Part shown: piece after piece, positions 1 to 4,426 of the stretch | How the letters are laid out: each line of letters starts with the position of its first letter | Position numbering within the stretch: the stretch's first letter is position 1 | Assembly: GCA_027069035.1 (NCBI GenBank) | Contig: JALXFI010000227.1 | Span: forward strand, 1-5,682 | Origin: a bacterium | Lineage (GTDB): Bacteria > Desulfobacterota > GWC2-55-46 > S146-80 > JALXFI01 | Reading direction: 5' to 3' | DNA length: 5,682 bases | Translations under genes and position numbers: made by a program | Notes under the pieces: model-generated | Seen by the model: the letters and a program-made list of their open reading frames with translations, nothing else | Database searches by the model: none | Told to the model about the DNA's origin: nothing

Positions 1-996
1 TATTAACTGTGCCCTTTGAAACAATGCCTTAACCGCGAAAGAGCCTTTGGGAAAGCGGGCAGAAATATCCTTAAACTCCTTTTCTGCCAGGGTCTTATCA
101 CCTGTTCTTAATGATGACATGGCGTGGTAGAAGAGTATCTTTTCCTGAAACCTTTTGTCTTGTTTTTTTAAAAGTTTGCCGAACCATATTTTTGTCTCCT
201 TGAAATCTCTCAACCTGAAACGCATTATGCCGGCATCGATAAGTTTGGGGAGGCCGATATGATCTTTTGTGTCTAATTTTTTAAGTTCAATCAATGCCTC
301 ATCGTATAGGGAGTGTCTGTAAAGGTTTTTTGCCCTCTTGTACCTGTCCAATGGTGTTATGTGTATTGCTGAGGGATTTTGTTTTATCATTTCTTTAATT
401 AAATCATCGCTTTTAGATGCAAACGGCGATGCGGGGTAATCACGCCATACGGCAAGTAAATACTTAAATGCCTTTTTAGGGTTGTGAGCGGCATTGTAGG
501 TTTTTGCTAACATAAATAGCACTTCAGAGTTTTCTCTTTTCTTAATGATATCTTTAAATCCTTTTTCCGCCTCTTTAAGGTTGTCTTTTAAAAGATACTT
601 CTCCGCCCGTTTTAACAAGGCATCTTCTGAGACGATATTTTTTGGATATCTTGCCGTCAATTCTTTTAATATGGCATCCGCTTTTTTTTGTTTACCTGTT
701 TCAAGGTAGGAGATAAAGGTGAAATACAGTGCATAATCTTTCAGGATATAGTCGTATGGAATGGTGTTGAGCAGTTCTGCAGCCTTTTTGTATTCTTTTG
801 CCTTAAAGGCTTTGTAGCCGTTTTTTAAGATGGTTTCATAGCTTTTTGATGTCTCGTTGTGTTTTTTTGATTGAACAGGGCTTGCCTGCAGGACAGTGAT
901 GAATAGGAATAGAAAAAAAAATACGGAAAACACCTTTAATGTGCTTCTTGCGTGTGGCGATATTGGGGGCTTAATATACTTAAGAAAACTATCCAT
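1..996 (-). CDS. Exported TPR-rich protein, probable N-terminal part of a soluble lytic murein transglycosylase (3' part outside window)
   Basis: An open frame of 332 codons runs leftward from the ATG at 996-994 with no stop before base 1, so only the N-terminal part is visible. Residues 1-21 are a basic N-region, about 22-37 a phenylalanine-rich hydrophobic core (VFSVFFFLFLFITV), and LQASP near 36-40 a plausible signal-peptidase site, so export to the periplasm is predicted. From about residue 55 it is a series of amphipathic helix pairs typical of TPR or Slt-type superhelices, e.g. GYKAFKAKEYKKAAELL (60-76), NLKEAEKGFKDIIKK (139-153), NPKKAFKYLLAVWRDYPAS (172-190) and DKTLAEKEFKDISARFPKG (300-318). 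This superhelix followed by a C-terminal SLT domain is the Slt70-like architecture, which cleaves peptidoglycan glycan strands. The SLT domain itself would lie outside the window, so the enzyme assignment is inference. The alternative is a generic TPR or outer-membrane-assembly lipoprotein-like protein. No cysteine lipobox is visible. Confidence 0.72.
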   Translation of the reverse strand, partial: MDSFLKYIKPPISPHARSTLKVFSVFFFLFLFITVLQASPVQSKKHNETSKSYETILKNGYKAFKAKEYKKAAELLNTIPYDYILKDYALYFTFISYLETGKQKKADAILKELTARYPKNIVSEDALLKRAEKYLLKDNLKEAEKGFKDIIKKRENSEVLFMLAKTYNAAHNPKKAFKYLLAVWRDYPASPFASKSDDLIKEMIKQNPSAIHITPLDRYKRAKNLYRHSLYDEALIELKKLDTKDHIGLPKLIDAGIMRFRLRDFKETKIWFGKLLKKQDKRFQEKILFYHAMSSLRTGDKTLAEKEFKDISARFPKGSFAVKALFQRAQLI

Positions 997-1004
997 GTCT
1001 GAAT

Positions 1005-1033
1005 ATTATAGTATCTGCGCACCCTATATGCAA
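1005..1033 (-). promoter_or_regulatory. Candidate sigma70 promoter for the TPR/transglycosylase gene
   Basis: Read on the minus strand, TTGCAT (1033-1028) is followed after exactly 17 bases by a perfect TATAAT (1010-1005). The predicted start of transcription falls within a few bases of the ATG at 996, so the mRNA would be leaderless or nearly so; no Shine-Dalgarno sequence is seen before that ATG. The -10 is strong and the -35 matches at only three positions. Confidence 0.5.
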
Positions 1034-1035
1034 CC

Positions 1036-1074
1036 CCAAAAATAGGGACAGCGACCGTTTTTTAAAACAACGGG
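1036..1074. repeat. REP-like (RAYT-associated type) element, probably a half or decayed copy
   Basis: The segment carries AAAATAGGGACAGCGACCG followed by TTTTTTAAAAC and a short complement (CCGTT at 1055-1059 with AACGG at 1069-1073). From memory, a GGGACAGCGACC core next to a T/A run resembles dispersed palindromes associated with REP-associated tyrosine transposases in many environmental genomes. Here only one full arm is present and the other is reduced to AACGG, so it looks truncated. It sits directly upstream of the minus-strand promoter. The identification rests on pattern recall and not on a search. Confidence 0.4.
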
Positions 1075-1102
1075 TTATTTCAAGGTTATTCCAAGACGCT
1101 TT

Positions 1103-1126
1103 CAAATCCCGCTATATTGGGATTTG
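1103..1126. repeat. Perfect 8-bp inverted repeat in the divergent intergenic region
   Basis: CAAATCCC (1103-1110) and GGGATTTG (1119-1126) are exact reverse complements around an 8-base AT-rich spacer. There is no T-run on either side, so it is not a good intrinsic terminator. Lying 16 bases upstream of the -35 box of the channel gene promoter, it could be an operator or part of the neighbouring REP-like element. Confidence 0.45.
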
Positions 1127-1141
1127 GGTAATCGATGGAAG

Positions 1142-1169
1142 TTGACATAACGGAAATGTTCCTGATACT
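1142..1169 (+). promoter_or_regulatory. Candidate sigma70 promoter for the K+ channel gene
   Basis: A perfect TTGACA (1142-1147) is followed after 16 bases by GATACT (1164-1169), which matches the -10 consensus at four of six positions. Transcription would begin near 1176, leaving a leader of about 40 bases before the preferred ATG at 1219. Confidence 0.5.
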
Positions 1170-1218
1170 TTAAAGACATTCTCCGGTTTTGTCTTATTTG
1201 TCCTTTTATGGTGCAAGA

Positions 1219-2229
1219 ATGGAACTGAGCCAGCAGATTAAAAAAACCTTCCTGACACTTTTAGCCGTTATTATTTTAGGAATTCTGGGCTTTATGCTTA
1301 TTGAAGGATGGCCGTTTCTTGATTCACTCTATATGGTTGTTACCACCCTTTCAACCGTTGGTTATCGTGAGGTCTATCCACTTACAAAAGGCGGCGTGAT
1401 ATTCAATGTAGTATTTATTATACTCGGAGTCGGGGCTTTTCTCTATGTCATAACAACGATGGCGGAATATTTTATAGCAGGGCATCTTACAGGTTTTTTG
1501 GGGAGGCGAAAAATGAACAAAAAGATAGAAAAACTGAAAGGACATTATATAATATGCGGTTTTGGGAGGGTTGGTGAGCAAATATCCCACGAACTTACCA
1601 AGGAAGGGGTGTCTTTTGTGGTTATTGATAATAATCCTCAAACCCTGGAGCACTGTTCGTCTCATGGCTTTCTTTTTGTTGAAGGCAATGCCTATGATGA
1701 TGATGTGCTTAAGGAGGCTGGAATACTTAAGGCGAAAGGCATAGTGACAGTGACCGATACGGATGCGGACAATGTATATATAATCTTGAGCGCAAAGAGC
1801 CTGAACAAGAATATCTTTGTTGTGGCAAGGGCAAACCTTGAAGAATCCGAGCACAAACTTGCGATGGCCGGGGCTGACAGGGTGGTCTCTCCCTACAGTA
1901 TCGGTGGAAGAAGGCTTGCAAGTATACTTATAAGACCTGCAGTCGTTGAGTTTCTTGACGTGATAATGCATAGTGAAGAATTGATGATGCTTATGGAGGA
2001 GATATCTGTGGGAGATGAGGCATCGCTTGTTGGCAAAACACTTGGCAAGACAAATATCAAGAGCGTTACAGGGGCGAATATCCTTGCCATTAAGAAGGAA
2101 GCTGACGGTAAGATGATCGTAAATCCTGCTTCCAATACCAAGATAAACGGCGGAGATCTGCTTATAGCACTTGGCACAAAGGAGCAGTTGGTTATGCTTG
2201 AAAGGCTTGCCAGAGCTAAAAAAAGATAG
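1219..2229 (+). CDS. Potassium channel subunit with RCK (TrkA-N/TrkA-C) regulatory domain
   Basis: This is a 336-residue inner-membrane K+ channel subunit of the 2TM-RCK (MthK-like) plan, predicted to assemble as a tetramer with a cytosolic ligand-gated ring. Residues about 10-28 form TM1 and 33-45 the pore helix. TVGYRE (46-51) is the selectivity filter, and about 59-80 form TM2. A basic linker (RRKMNKKIEKLKG) leads to an RCK Rossmann fold with GFGRVG (114-119) and the acidic D137 in VVIDNNP, which fits binding of NAD(H) or another nucleotide. Residues from about 255 form a TrkA-C domain ending in GGDLLIALG. The filter has Arg where the classical signature has the second Gly (GYG). I chose the ATG at 1219 because GGTG lies five bases upstream and the protein then begins MELSQQIKK just before TM1. 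An in-frame TTG at 1189 would add ten residues but lacks a Shine-Dalgarno sequence. The gene stands alone: the next feature downstream is a tRNA with its own promoter. Confidence 0.9.
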   Translation: MELSQQIKKTFLTLLAVIILGILGFMLIEGWPFLDSLYMVVTTLSTVGYREVYPLTKGGVIFNVVFIILGVGAFLYVITTMAEYFIAGHLTGFLGRRKMNKKIEKLKGHYIICGFGRVGEQISHELTKEGVSFVVIDNNPQTLEHCSSHGFLFVEGNAYDDDVLKEAGILKAKGIVTVTDTDADNVYIILSAKSLNKNIFVVARANLEESEHKLAMAGADRVVSPYSIGGRRLASILIRPAVVEFLDVIMHSEELMMLMEEISVGDEASLVGKTLGKTNIKSVTGANILAIKKEADGKMIVNPASNTKINGGDLLIALGTKEQLVMLERLARAKKR

Positions 2230-2343
2230 GTGCTTTACGTTTTAGAGTGTAAATGAATAAATGCGTTGCGAACAGCCTAAAAAATGTAATGGATGTTCCC
2301 ATATGCAGAATATAAGCAAGTTTTTAGGTGATTGCTTTCATGA

Positions 2344-2371
2344 TTGACAAAATATAATGCAGAGGTATAAT
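2344..2371 (+). promoter_or_regulatory. Consensus sigma70 promoter for tRNA-Gly
   Basis: TTGACA (2344-2349) and TATAAT (2366-2371) are both perfect consensus hexamers with a 16-base spacer. They lie about 50 bases upstream of the tRNA 5' end, a typical arrangement for a strongly expressed single tRNA gene with a short processed leader. Confidence 0.8.
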
Positions 2372-2421
2372 AATTCATGCTTCTTGGATTTAATAGCTTC
2401 AGGGTATGTAAAGTTTTTTAT

Positions 2422-2496
2422 GCGGGTGTAGTTCAGTGGTAGAATGTTGGCTTCCCAAGCCAAAGGTCGGGGGTTCGAATCCCCTCACCCGCTCCA
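2422..2496 (+). tRNA. tRNA-Gly (anticodon CCC)
   Basis: The cloverleaf can be folded by hand. The acceptor stem pairs GCGGGTG (2422-2428) with CACCCGC (2486-2492), followed by discriminator T and an encoded CCA (2494-2496). The anticodon stem pairs TTGGC (2447-2451) with GCCAA (2459-2463) around the loop TTCCCAA, placing anticodon CCC at 2454-2456, which reads GGG glycine codons. The T arm GGGGG-TTCGAAT-CCCCT carries the invariant TTCGAAT. The discriminator U is normal for bacterial tRNA-Gly. No strong intrinsic terminator is evident after the CCA. The gene sits at the left edge of the accessory segment, but I found no copy of its 3' end further right. Confidence 0.96.
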
Positions 2497-2657
2497 TGCT
2501 CTTCTTAATAAAATAGAATACTTAGCTCTAAAAAATACCCTAAAAATTGATGCACAAGATTTATTGAAAATGTTTTTCATTTTAAACAGAAGAAGAGTCG
2601 TTTGTTCATGGTGGGTCAAGTTGTGGGCCATTAAATCCTTTTAAGGGAGGAGATTGC

Positions 2658-2756
2658 ATGGCTAAATACAAAGCTTATTCCTATGCTCAGACCAAACTGA
2701 TCCCCATCAATTACGCATCTCAGATACAGCCCGGCGGCTTCATGAACCATGGATAG
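2658..2756 (+). pseudogene. 5' fragment of an IS1182-type (DUF772) transposase
   Basis: A good ribosome binding site (AAGGGAGGAG at 2643-2652) precedes an ATG at 2658 that opens a 32-codon frame beginning MAKYKAYSYAQTKLIPINY and continuing ASQIQPGGF. This closely resembles the N-terminus of IS1182-type transposases, which commonly start MAKYK.Y and then have a ..Q..QPGTF motif. Full-length members exceed 400 residues, so this is only the first 27 or so codons. Homology appears to stop at about base 2740, exactly where the attC-like site begins, and the frame then reads four foreign codons to TAG (2754-2756). The family call is from memory of the motif. No terminal inverted repeat was identified. 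Confidence 0.6.
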
Positions 2757-2807
2757 TCCCAAGCGCTCTCTTCCTTCGATTCGGGACTAATCCTTTATTT
2801 GTTAGGA
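2741..2807 (-). repeat. Degenerate attC-like recombination site after the PH-like gene
   Basis: Read on the minus strand, this has the order of an integron attC: an R'' box TCCTAAC (2807-2801), then GGATTAGTCCC (2793-2783), a central segment, GGGACTATCC (2760-2751), and GTTCATG (2747-2741) as a poor R' box. The two inner arms are complementary except for one extra T in the R''-side arm. A single extra base in L'' is a hallmark of attC folding. The stop codon TAA of the upstream gene lies inside the R'' box, as in many cassettes. Weak points are that R' matches GTTRRRY only at GTT plus A, and the arm-to-box spacings are unequal (7 against 3 bases). It may instead be an ordinary hairpin terminator. 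Confidence 0.45.
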
Positions 2808-3137
2808 CAATTTATCAATAACTCCTTGTACCCCGTTAACATCAACTACTACACGAGTGTAATCGAAATCAATAAGATCAAATACCAAGCAATCTTCACG
2901 AAAATGTGTGTTCCAAAACTCTTTTCGGTCTGACCCATAGTAAATACCCGCAGCTATCACCTTAGGTAGGTATGTCCCCGGAGCTCTTAACCAGGGCGGC
3001 TTGAGCTCTTTGGGCCGAAGATATACACTTTTGATTGACTTGCGGGGAATTGTCAGTTTGCCTTTGAATGACCAAAACTTATCTAAGCTTTCTACTTCAA
3101 TTTCTACTGTCTCATCTGTAATGTTGAGAGTATTCAT
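2802..3137 (-). CDS. Small hypothetical protein, PH-like fold suspected, carried as a probable integron cassette gene
   Basis: The gene encodes 111 residues starting MNTLNITDETVEIEVESL. It has a compact beta-rich pattern with no signal peptide or membrane segment: GKLTIPRKSIKSVYLRPK, then PPWLRAPGTYLP, AAGIYYG, REFW-like KEFWNTHF, and a final VVVDVNGVQGVIDKL that reads as a last strand and helix. This order resembles a family of short bacterial proteins with a PH-like domain and the motif LRAPGT..PGVIAAG..YG, which have no established function. ATG 3137 is preferred over an upstream in-frame TTG at 3158. The TTG would lie inside the attC-like site, while the ATG follows the predicted cassette start (TTAGAAC, from 3152) by 15 bases and has a purine-rich AAAGAG just ahead. 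Its TAA stop lies in the R'' box of the next attC-like site. No role should be assumed. Confidence 0.75.
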   Translation of the reverse strand: MNTLNITDETVEIEVESLDKFWSFKGKLTIPRKSIKSVYLRPKELKPPWLRAPGTYLPKVIAAGIYYGSDRKEFWNTHFREDCLVFDLIDFDYTRVVVDVNGVQGVIDKLS

Positions 3138-3146
3138 TTCTCTTTG

Positions 3147-3281
3147 TTCTAACACCAAGCTTCACTGGTGCCCAGGGAGTGAGTGGCGAATTACCAAATT
3201 GCTGGCAATGTGACCACCGAAGGCGATGCGGCCCGAATAGCACCGCACCCCCGGGCATCCACGTGCAAGCTTTTGTTGGGC
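3147..3281 (-). repeat. attC-like integron recombination site between hicA and the PH-like gene
   Basis: On the minus strand the site starts with a perfect R'' box GCCCAAC (3281-3275) six bases after the hicA stop codon, and ends with GTTAGAA (3153-3147), which fits R' GTTRRRY except at the last base. Between them the ends fold back: AAGCTT occurs near each end (3267-3272 and 3157-3162), and CCCGGGCA (3250-3257) pairs with TGCCCAGGG (3169-3177) with one bulged base. The overall length of 135 bp is within the known attC range of roughly 57-141 bp. The centre (3181-3244) contains further dyads, such as ATTGCTGGCAAT. The combination of paired outer boxes, imperfect arms with a bulge and placement directly after a stop codon is characteristic of attC. 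Confidence 0.78.
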
Positions 3282-3286
3282 GAGGC

Positions 3287-3511
3287 TCATTTGCTTCGCA
3301 GAAGCTCTTCTACTGTGAGACCGATATCTTTAGAGATTTGGTGAAGCAAGATCGGCGATATGTCTCGTCCCGCATGGAACGGCACAGTGGTCTTGCGACC
3401 GTCAGCATGTCGAAACTGCTTGTGCGAACCTCTCTGACGTACTTCTTGAAAGCCAAGTTTCGCGAGAATTGCTACCACCTCTTTTGGTTTGAGAACAGGA
3501 AGTGTCCCCAT
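3287..3511 (-). CDS. hicA: HicA-type mRNA interferase toxin
   Basis: This 74-residue protein has the small double-stranded-RNA-binding-like HicA fold. LKPKEVVAILAKLGF (7-21) is the first helix, RQRGSHKQFRH (25-35) contains the conserved G-S-H-x-x-F with predicted catalytic His30, and KTTVPFHAGRDIS (40-52) is the typical strand-loop with a second histidine. It ends in the helix VEELLRSK. HicA toxins cleave mRNA independently of ribosome binding to specific codons and are neutralised by HicB. The ATG follows the hicB stop by two bases, so translation is probably coupled. Length and motifs are complete, and nothing indicates inactivation. The stop TGA is six bases from an attC-like R'' box, so toxin and antitoxin form one cassette-sized unit. 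Confidence 0.92.
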   Translation of the reverse strand: MGTLPVLKPKEVVAILAKLGFQEVRQRGSHKQFRHADGRKTTVPFHAGRDISPILLHQISKDIGLTVEELLRSK

Positions 3512-3513
3512 GA

Positions 3514-3723
3514 TTAGGCCACCATGACGGTCTGTGTGCCAACAAACTCGGCTTCGAGTTTCGGCTCCCCGTCCTCCAAAAGCATTTCGATGACCTCCTG
3601 AAGATTCTCCTTCAGTTCGTCAAGGGTTTCCGCCTGGGTATGAGCCCCAGGAAAACCTGGAACAAAACCAACATAGAGACCCGTATCAGGGCATCTCTCT
3701 ACCACAGCTGTAAAGGTTTTCAT
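3514..3723 (-). CDS. hicB: HicB-type antitoxin, short form
   Basis: The 69-residue product (start MKTFTAVVERCPDTGLYVG) is a single HicB partial-RNase-H-like domain. It has the pattern Y/FTAVVE..PDTG.YVGFVPGFPG.HTQAETLDEL (3-36), followed by the helix KENLQEVIEMLLEDGEP (38-54). HicB binds and blocks HicA. Longer HicB proteins carry an added helix-turn-helix or ribbon-helix-helix domain that represses the operon. This one ends right after the core domain, so DNA binding would need another surface or may be absent. A clear GAGGGGG Shine-Dalgarno sequence precedes the ATG. It is the promoter-proximal gene of hicBA, the order that favours antitoxin first. The unit lies nearest to the integrase remnant, in the first-cassette position. 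Confidence 0.9.
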   Translation of the reverse strand: MKTFTAVVERCPDTGLYVGFVPGFPGAHTQAETLDELKENLQEVIEMLLEDGEPKLEAEFVGTQTVMVA

Positions 3724-3732
3724 TTATTGGTT

Positions 3733-3739
3733 CCCCCTC
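3733..3739 (-). promoter_or_regulatory. Ribosome binding site of hicB
   Basis: On the minus strand GAGGGGG lies nine bases before the hicB ATG. It lies inside the predicted cassette (which starts with TTGGGC at 3759), so the cassette would carry its own translation signal and could be read from a promoter supplied by the integron platform. Confidence 0.6.
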
Positions 3740-3753
3740 ATTATTATTTGACC

Positions 3754-3760
3754 GCCCAAA
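3754..3760 (-). other. Predicted 5' boundary of the hicBA cassette (attI/cassette junction)
   Basis: The minus strand reads T-TTGGGC-GG here. TTGGGC is the cassette-derived part of an R' box expected to pair with R'' GCCCAAC found at the far end of the same unit (3281-3275). A functional junction would read GTTGGGC. Here the first base is T, so either the near-invariant G has mutated or the match is chance. If real, the hicBA cassette is 607 bp (3153-3759). Confidence 0.45.
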
Positions 3761-3878
3761 GTGTTAATATCTGGGAAATTTTCTATGTATTGACCATATA
3801 GAATGGGAAATTTTTCCACTTTTTTTATATTAAACCGTAAAAACATGGAAAAATATGCATTGATAATTCCATGTTTTA
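3760..3878. promoter_or_regulatory. AT-rich control region between the recombinase remnant and hicBA (candidate attI/promoter region)
   Basis: This non-coding stretch separates divergent genes and holds two repeat structures. A direct repeat TGGGAAATTTT occurs at 3772-3782 and 3804-3814. A perfect 11-bp inverted repeat, AAAACATGGAA (3840-3850) and TTCCATGTTTT (3867-3877), lies next to the recombinase start. In an intact integron this position holds attI, the integrase-binding direct repeats and the cassette promoter. A TTGATA (3860-3865) with TATTAG (3883-3888), spaced 17 bases, is a weak plus-strand promoter candidate. No clear consensus promoter toward hicB was found. Confidence 0.4.
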
Positions 3879-4283
3879 ATGCTATTAGACAATATAATGG
3901 AAAATAAAAAGAAACTCAAGCCTAATCCTGATTTAAAACTCATGGATCAGGTACGTCAAGTTCTTCGATATCACCATTATGCATATCGCACTGAACAGAC
4001 GTATTGCGAGTGGATACTGAAGTACATCAATTTCCATAAATGTGAGAAGCATCCCAGAGATATGGGAAATAAAGAGATTGAATCATTCCTGAGCCATCTT
4101 GCTACAGATAAAGTTGAAAAGGTGAGAAAAATATATGAGCAGGACCTGGCGCATGACAAGAGAGAATACCGGCTTTGGTAAGTTCGGTCTTTATAATGTA
4201 ATGCGACTCGGCATTCAATTGCTTCACAGGCGGTGAACAATGGGATTGACTTATCTTTTTATCTTTTCTTATTTGAGCTCTAA
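3879..4283 (+). pseudogene. Decayed integron-type tyrosine recombinase (IntI-like), internally deleted
   Basis: The first 100 codons (3879-4181) are open. Residues about 20-80 match the N-terminal SAM-like DNA-binding domain of integron integrases: LMDQVRQVLRYHHYAYRTEQ, then TYCEWILKYINFH, KHPRDMGNKEIESFLSHLA. Complete IntI proteins have about 320-340 residues. Here LATDK is followed at once by VEKVRKIYEQDLA, which resembles a segment of the IntI catalytic domain normally more than 100 residues later, so the middle is deleted. The frame then hits TAA (4179-4181) and a second stop (4194-4196). Still in the same frame it resumes with CNATRHSIASQAVNNGIDLS (4197-4256), which looks like the R-H-S...G-D box of the recombinase catalytic core, before ending at 4281-4283. 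The first catalytic Arg, the later His and the Tyr are not visible, so no activity is expected. Either ATG 3879 or ATG 3897 could have been the start; neither has a clear ribosome binding site. It is divergent from hicBA, as intI is from its cassettes. Confidence 0.75.
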
Positions 4284-4357
4284 TATCCAGTTCAGGTGAG
4301 CCTTACTGCGTAATCAATCTTTTTTTAAATATAACAGCGGAAGTGTTGCAACTATGT

Positions 4358-4387
4358 TTGACAACAAGGTGTGTTTTTAAGTAGGAT
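4358..4387 (+). promoter_or_regulatory. Candidate sigma70 promoter for the exoribonuclease gene
   Basis: A perfect TTGACA (4358-4363) is followed after 18 bases by TAGGAT (4382-4387), a four-of-six match to the -10 box. This gives a leader of about 30 bases before the GTG at 4427. A second AT-rich -10-like run (TATATTATA at 4392-4400) lies just downstream. Confidence 0.45.
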
Positions 4388-4426
4388 AGTGTATATTATA
4401 TCTTCGAACCAAATAAGGGGGGTAAT

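Noticed and set aside
1351..1971. 206-codon minus-strand open frame opposite the K+ channel gene
   Set aside because: Its product is Cys/His/Ile-rich without family features and lies wholly antisense to a clearly real gene.
2253..2315. 20-codon frame after the K+ channel gene
   Set aside because: No convincing ribosome binding site or family resemblance; too short to support.
2276..2328. Inverted repeat CCTAAAAA / TTTTTAGG
   Set aside because: AT-dominated 8-bp arms with a 37-base loop are likely by chance in this AT-rich gap; it also lacks attC core boxes.
2567..2583. AAAATG-TTTTT-CATTTT hairpin as a tRNA terminator
   Set aside because: The stem is six AT-rich pairs, it is 70 bases past the tRNA and no G+C stem or proper T-run follows.
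2444..2644. 66-codon plus-strand frame beginning inside tRNA-Gly
   Set aside because: It overlaps the anticodon and T arms of a well-folded tRNA, and the peptide has no recognisable features.
3179..3517. 112-codon plus-strand frame across the attC-like site and hicA
   Set aside because: It is antisense to hicA, whose motifs are unmistakable, and its composition looks like a reading-frame shadow.
2422..4426. tRNA-Gly as an attachment site for a genomic island
   Set aside because: A tRNA beside recombinase remnants suggested it, but I found no direct repeat of the tRNA 3' end near the right border (4250-4426), and the integron reading explains the recombinase better.
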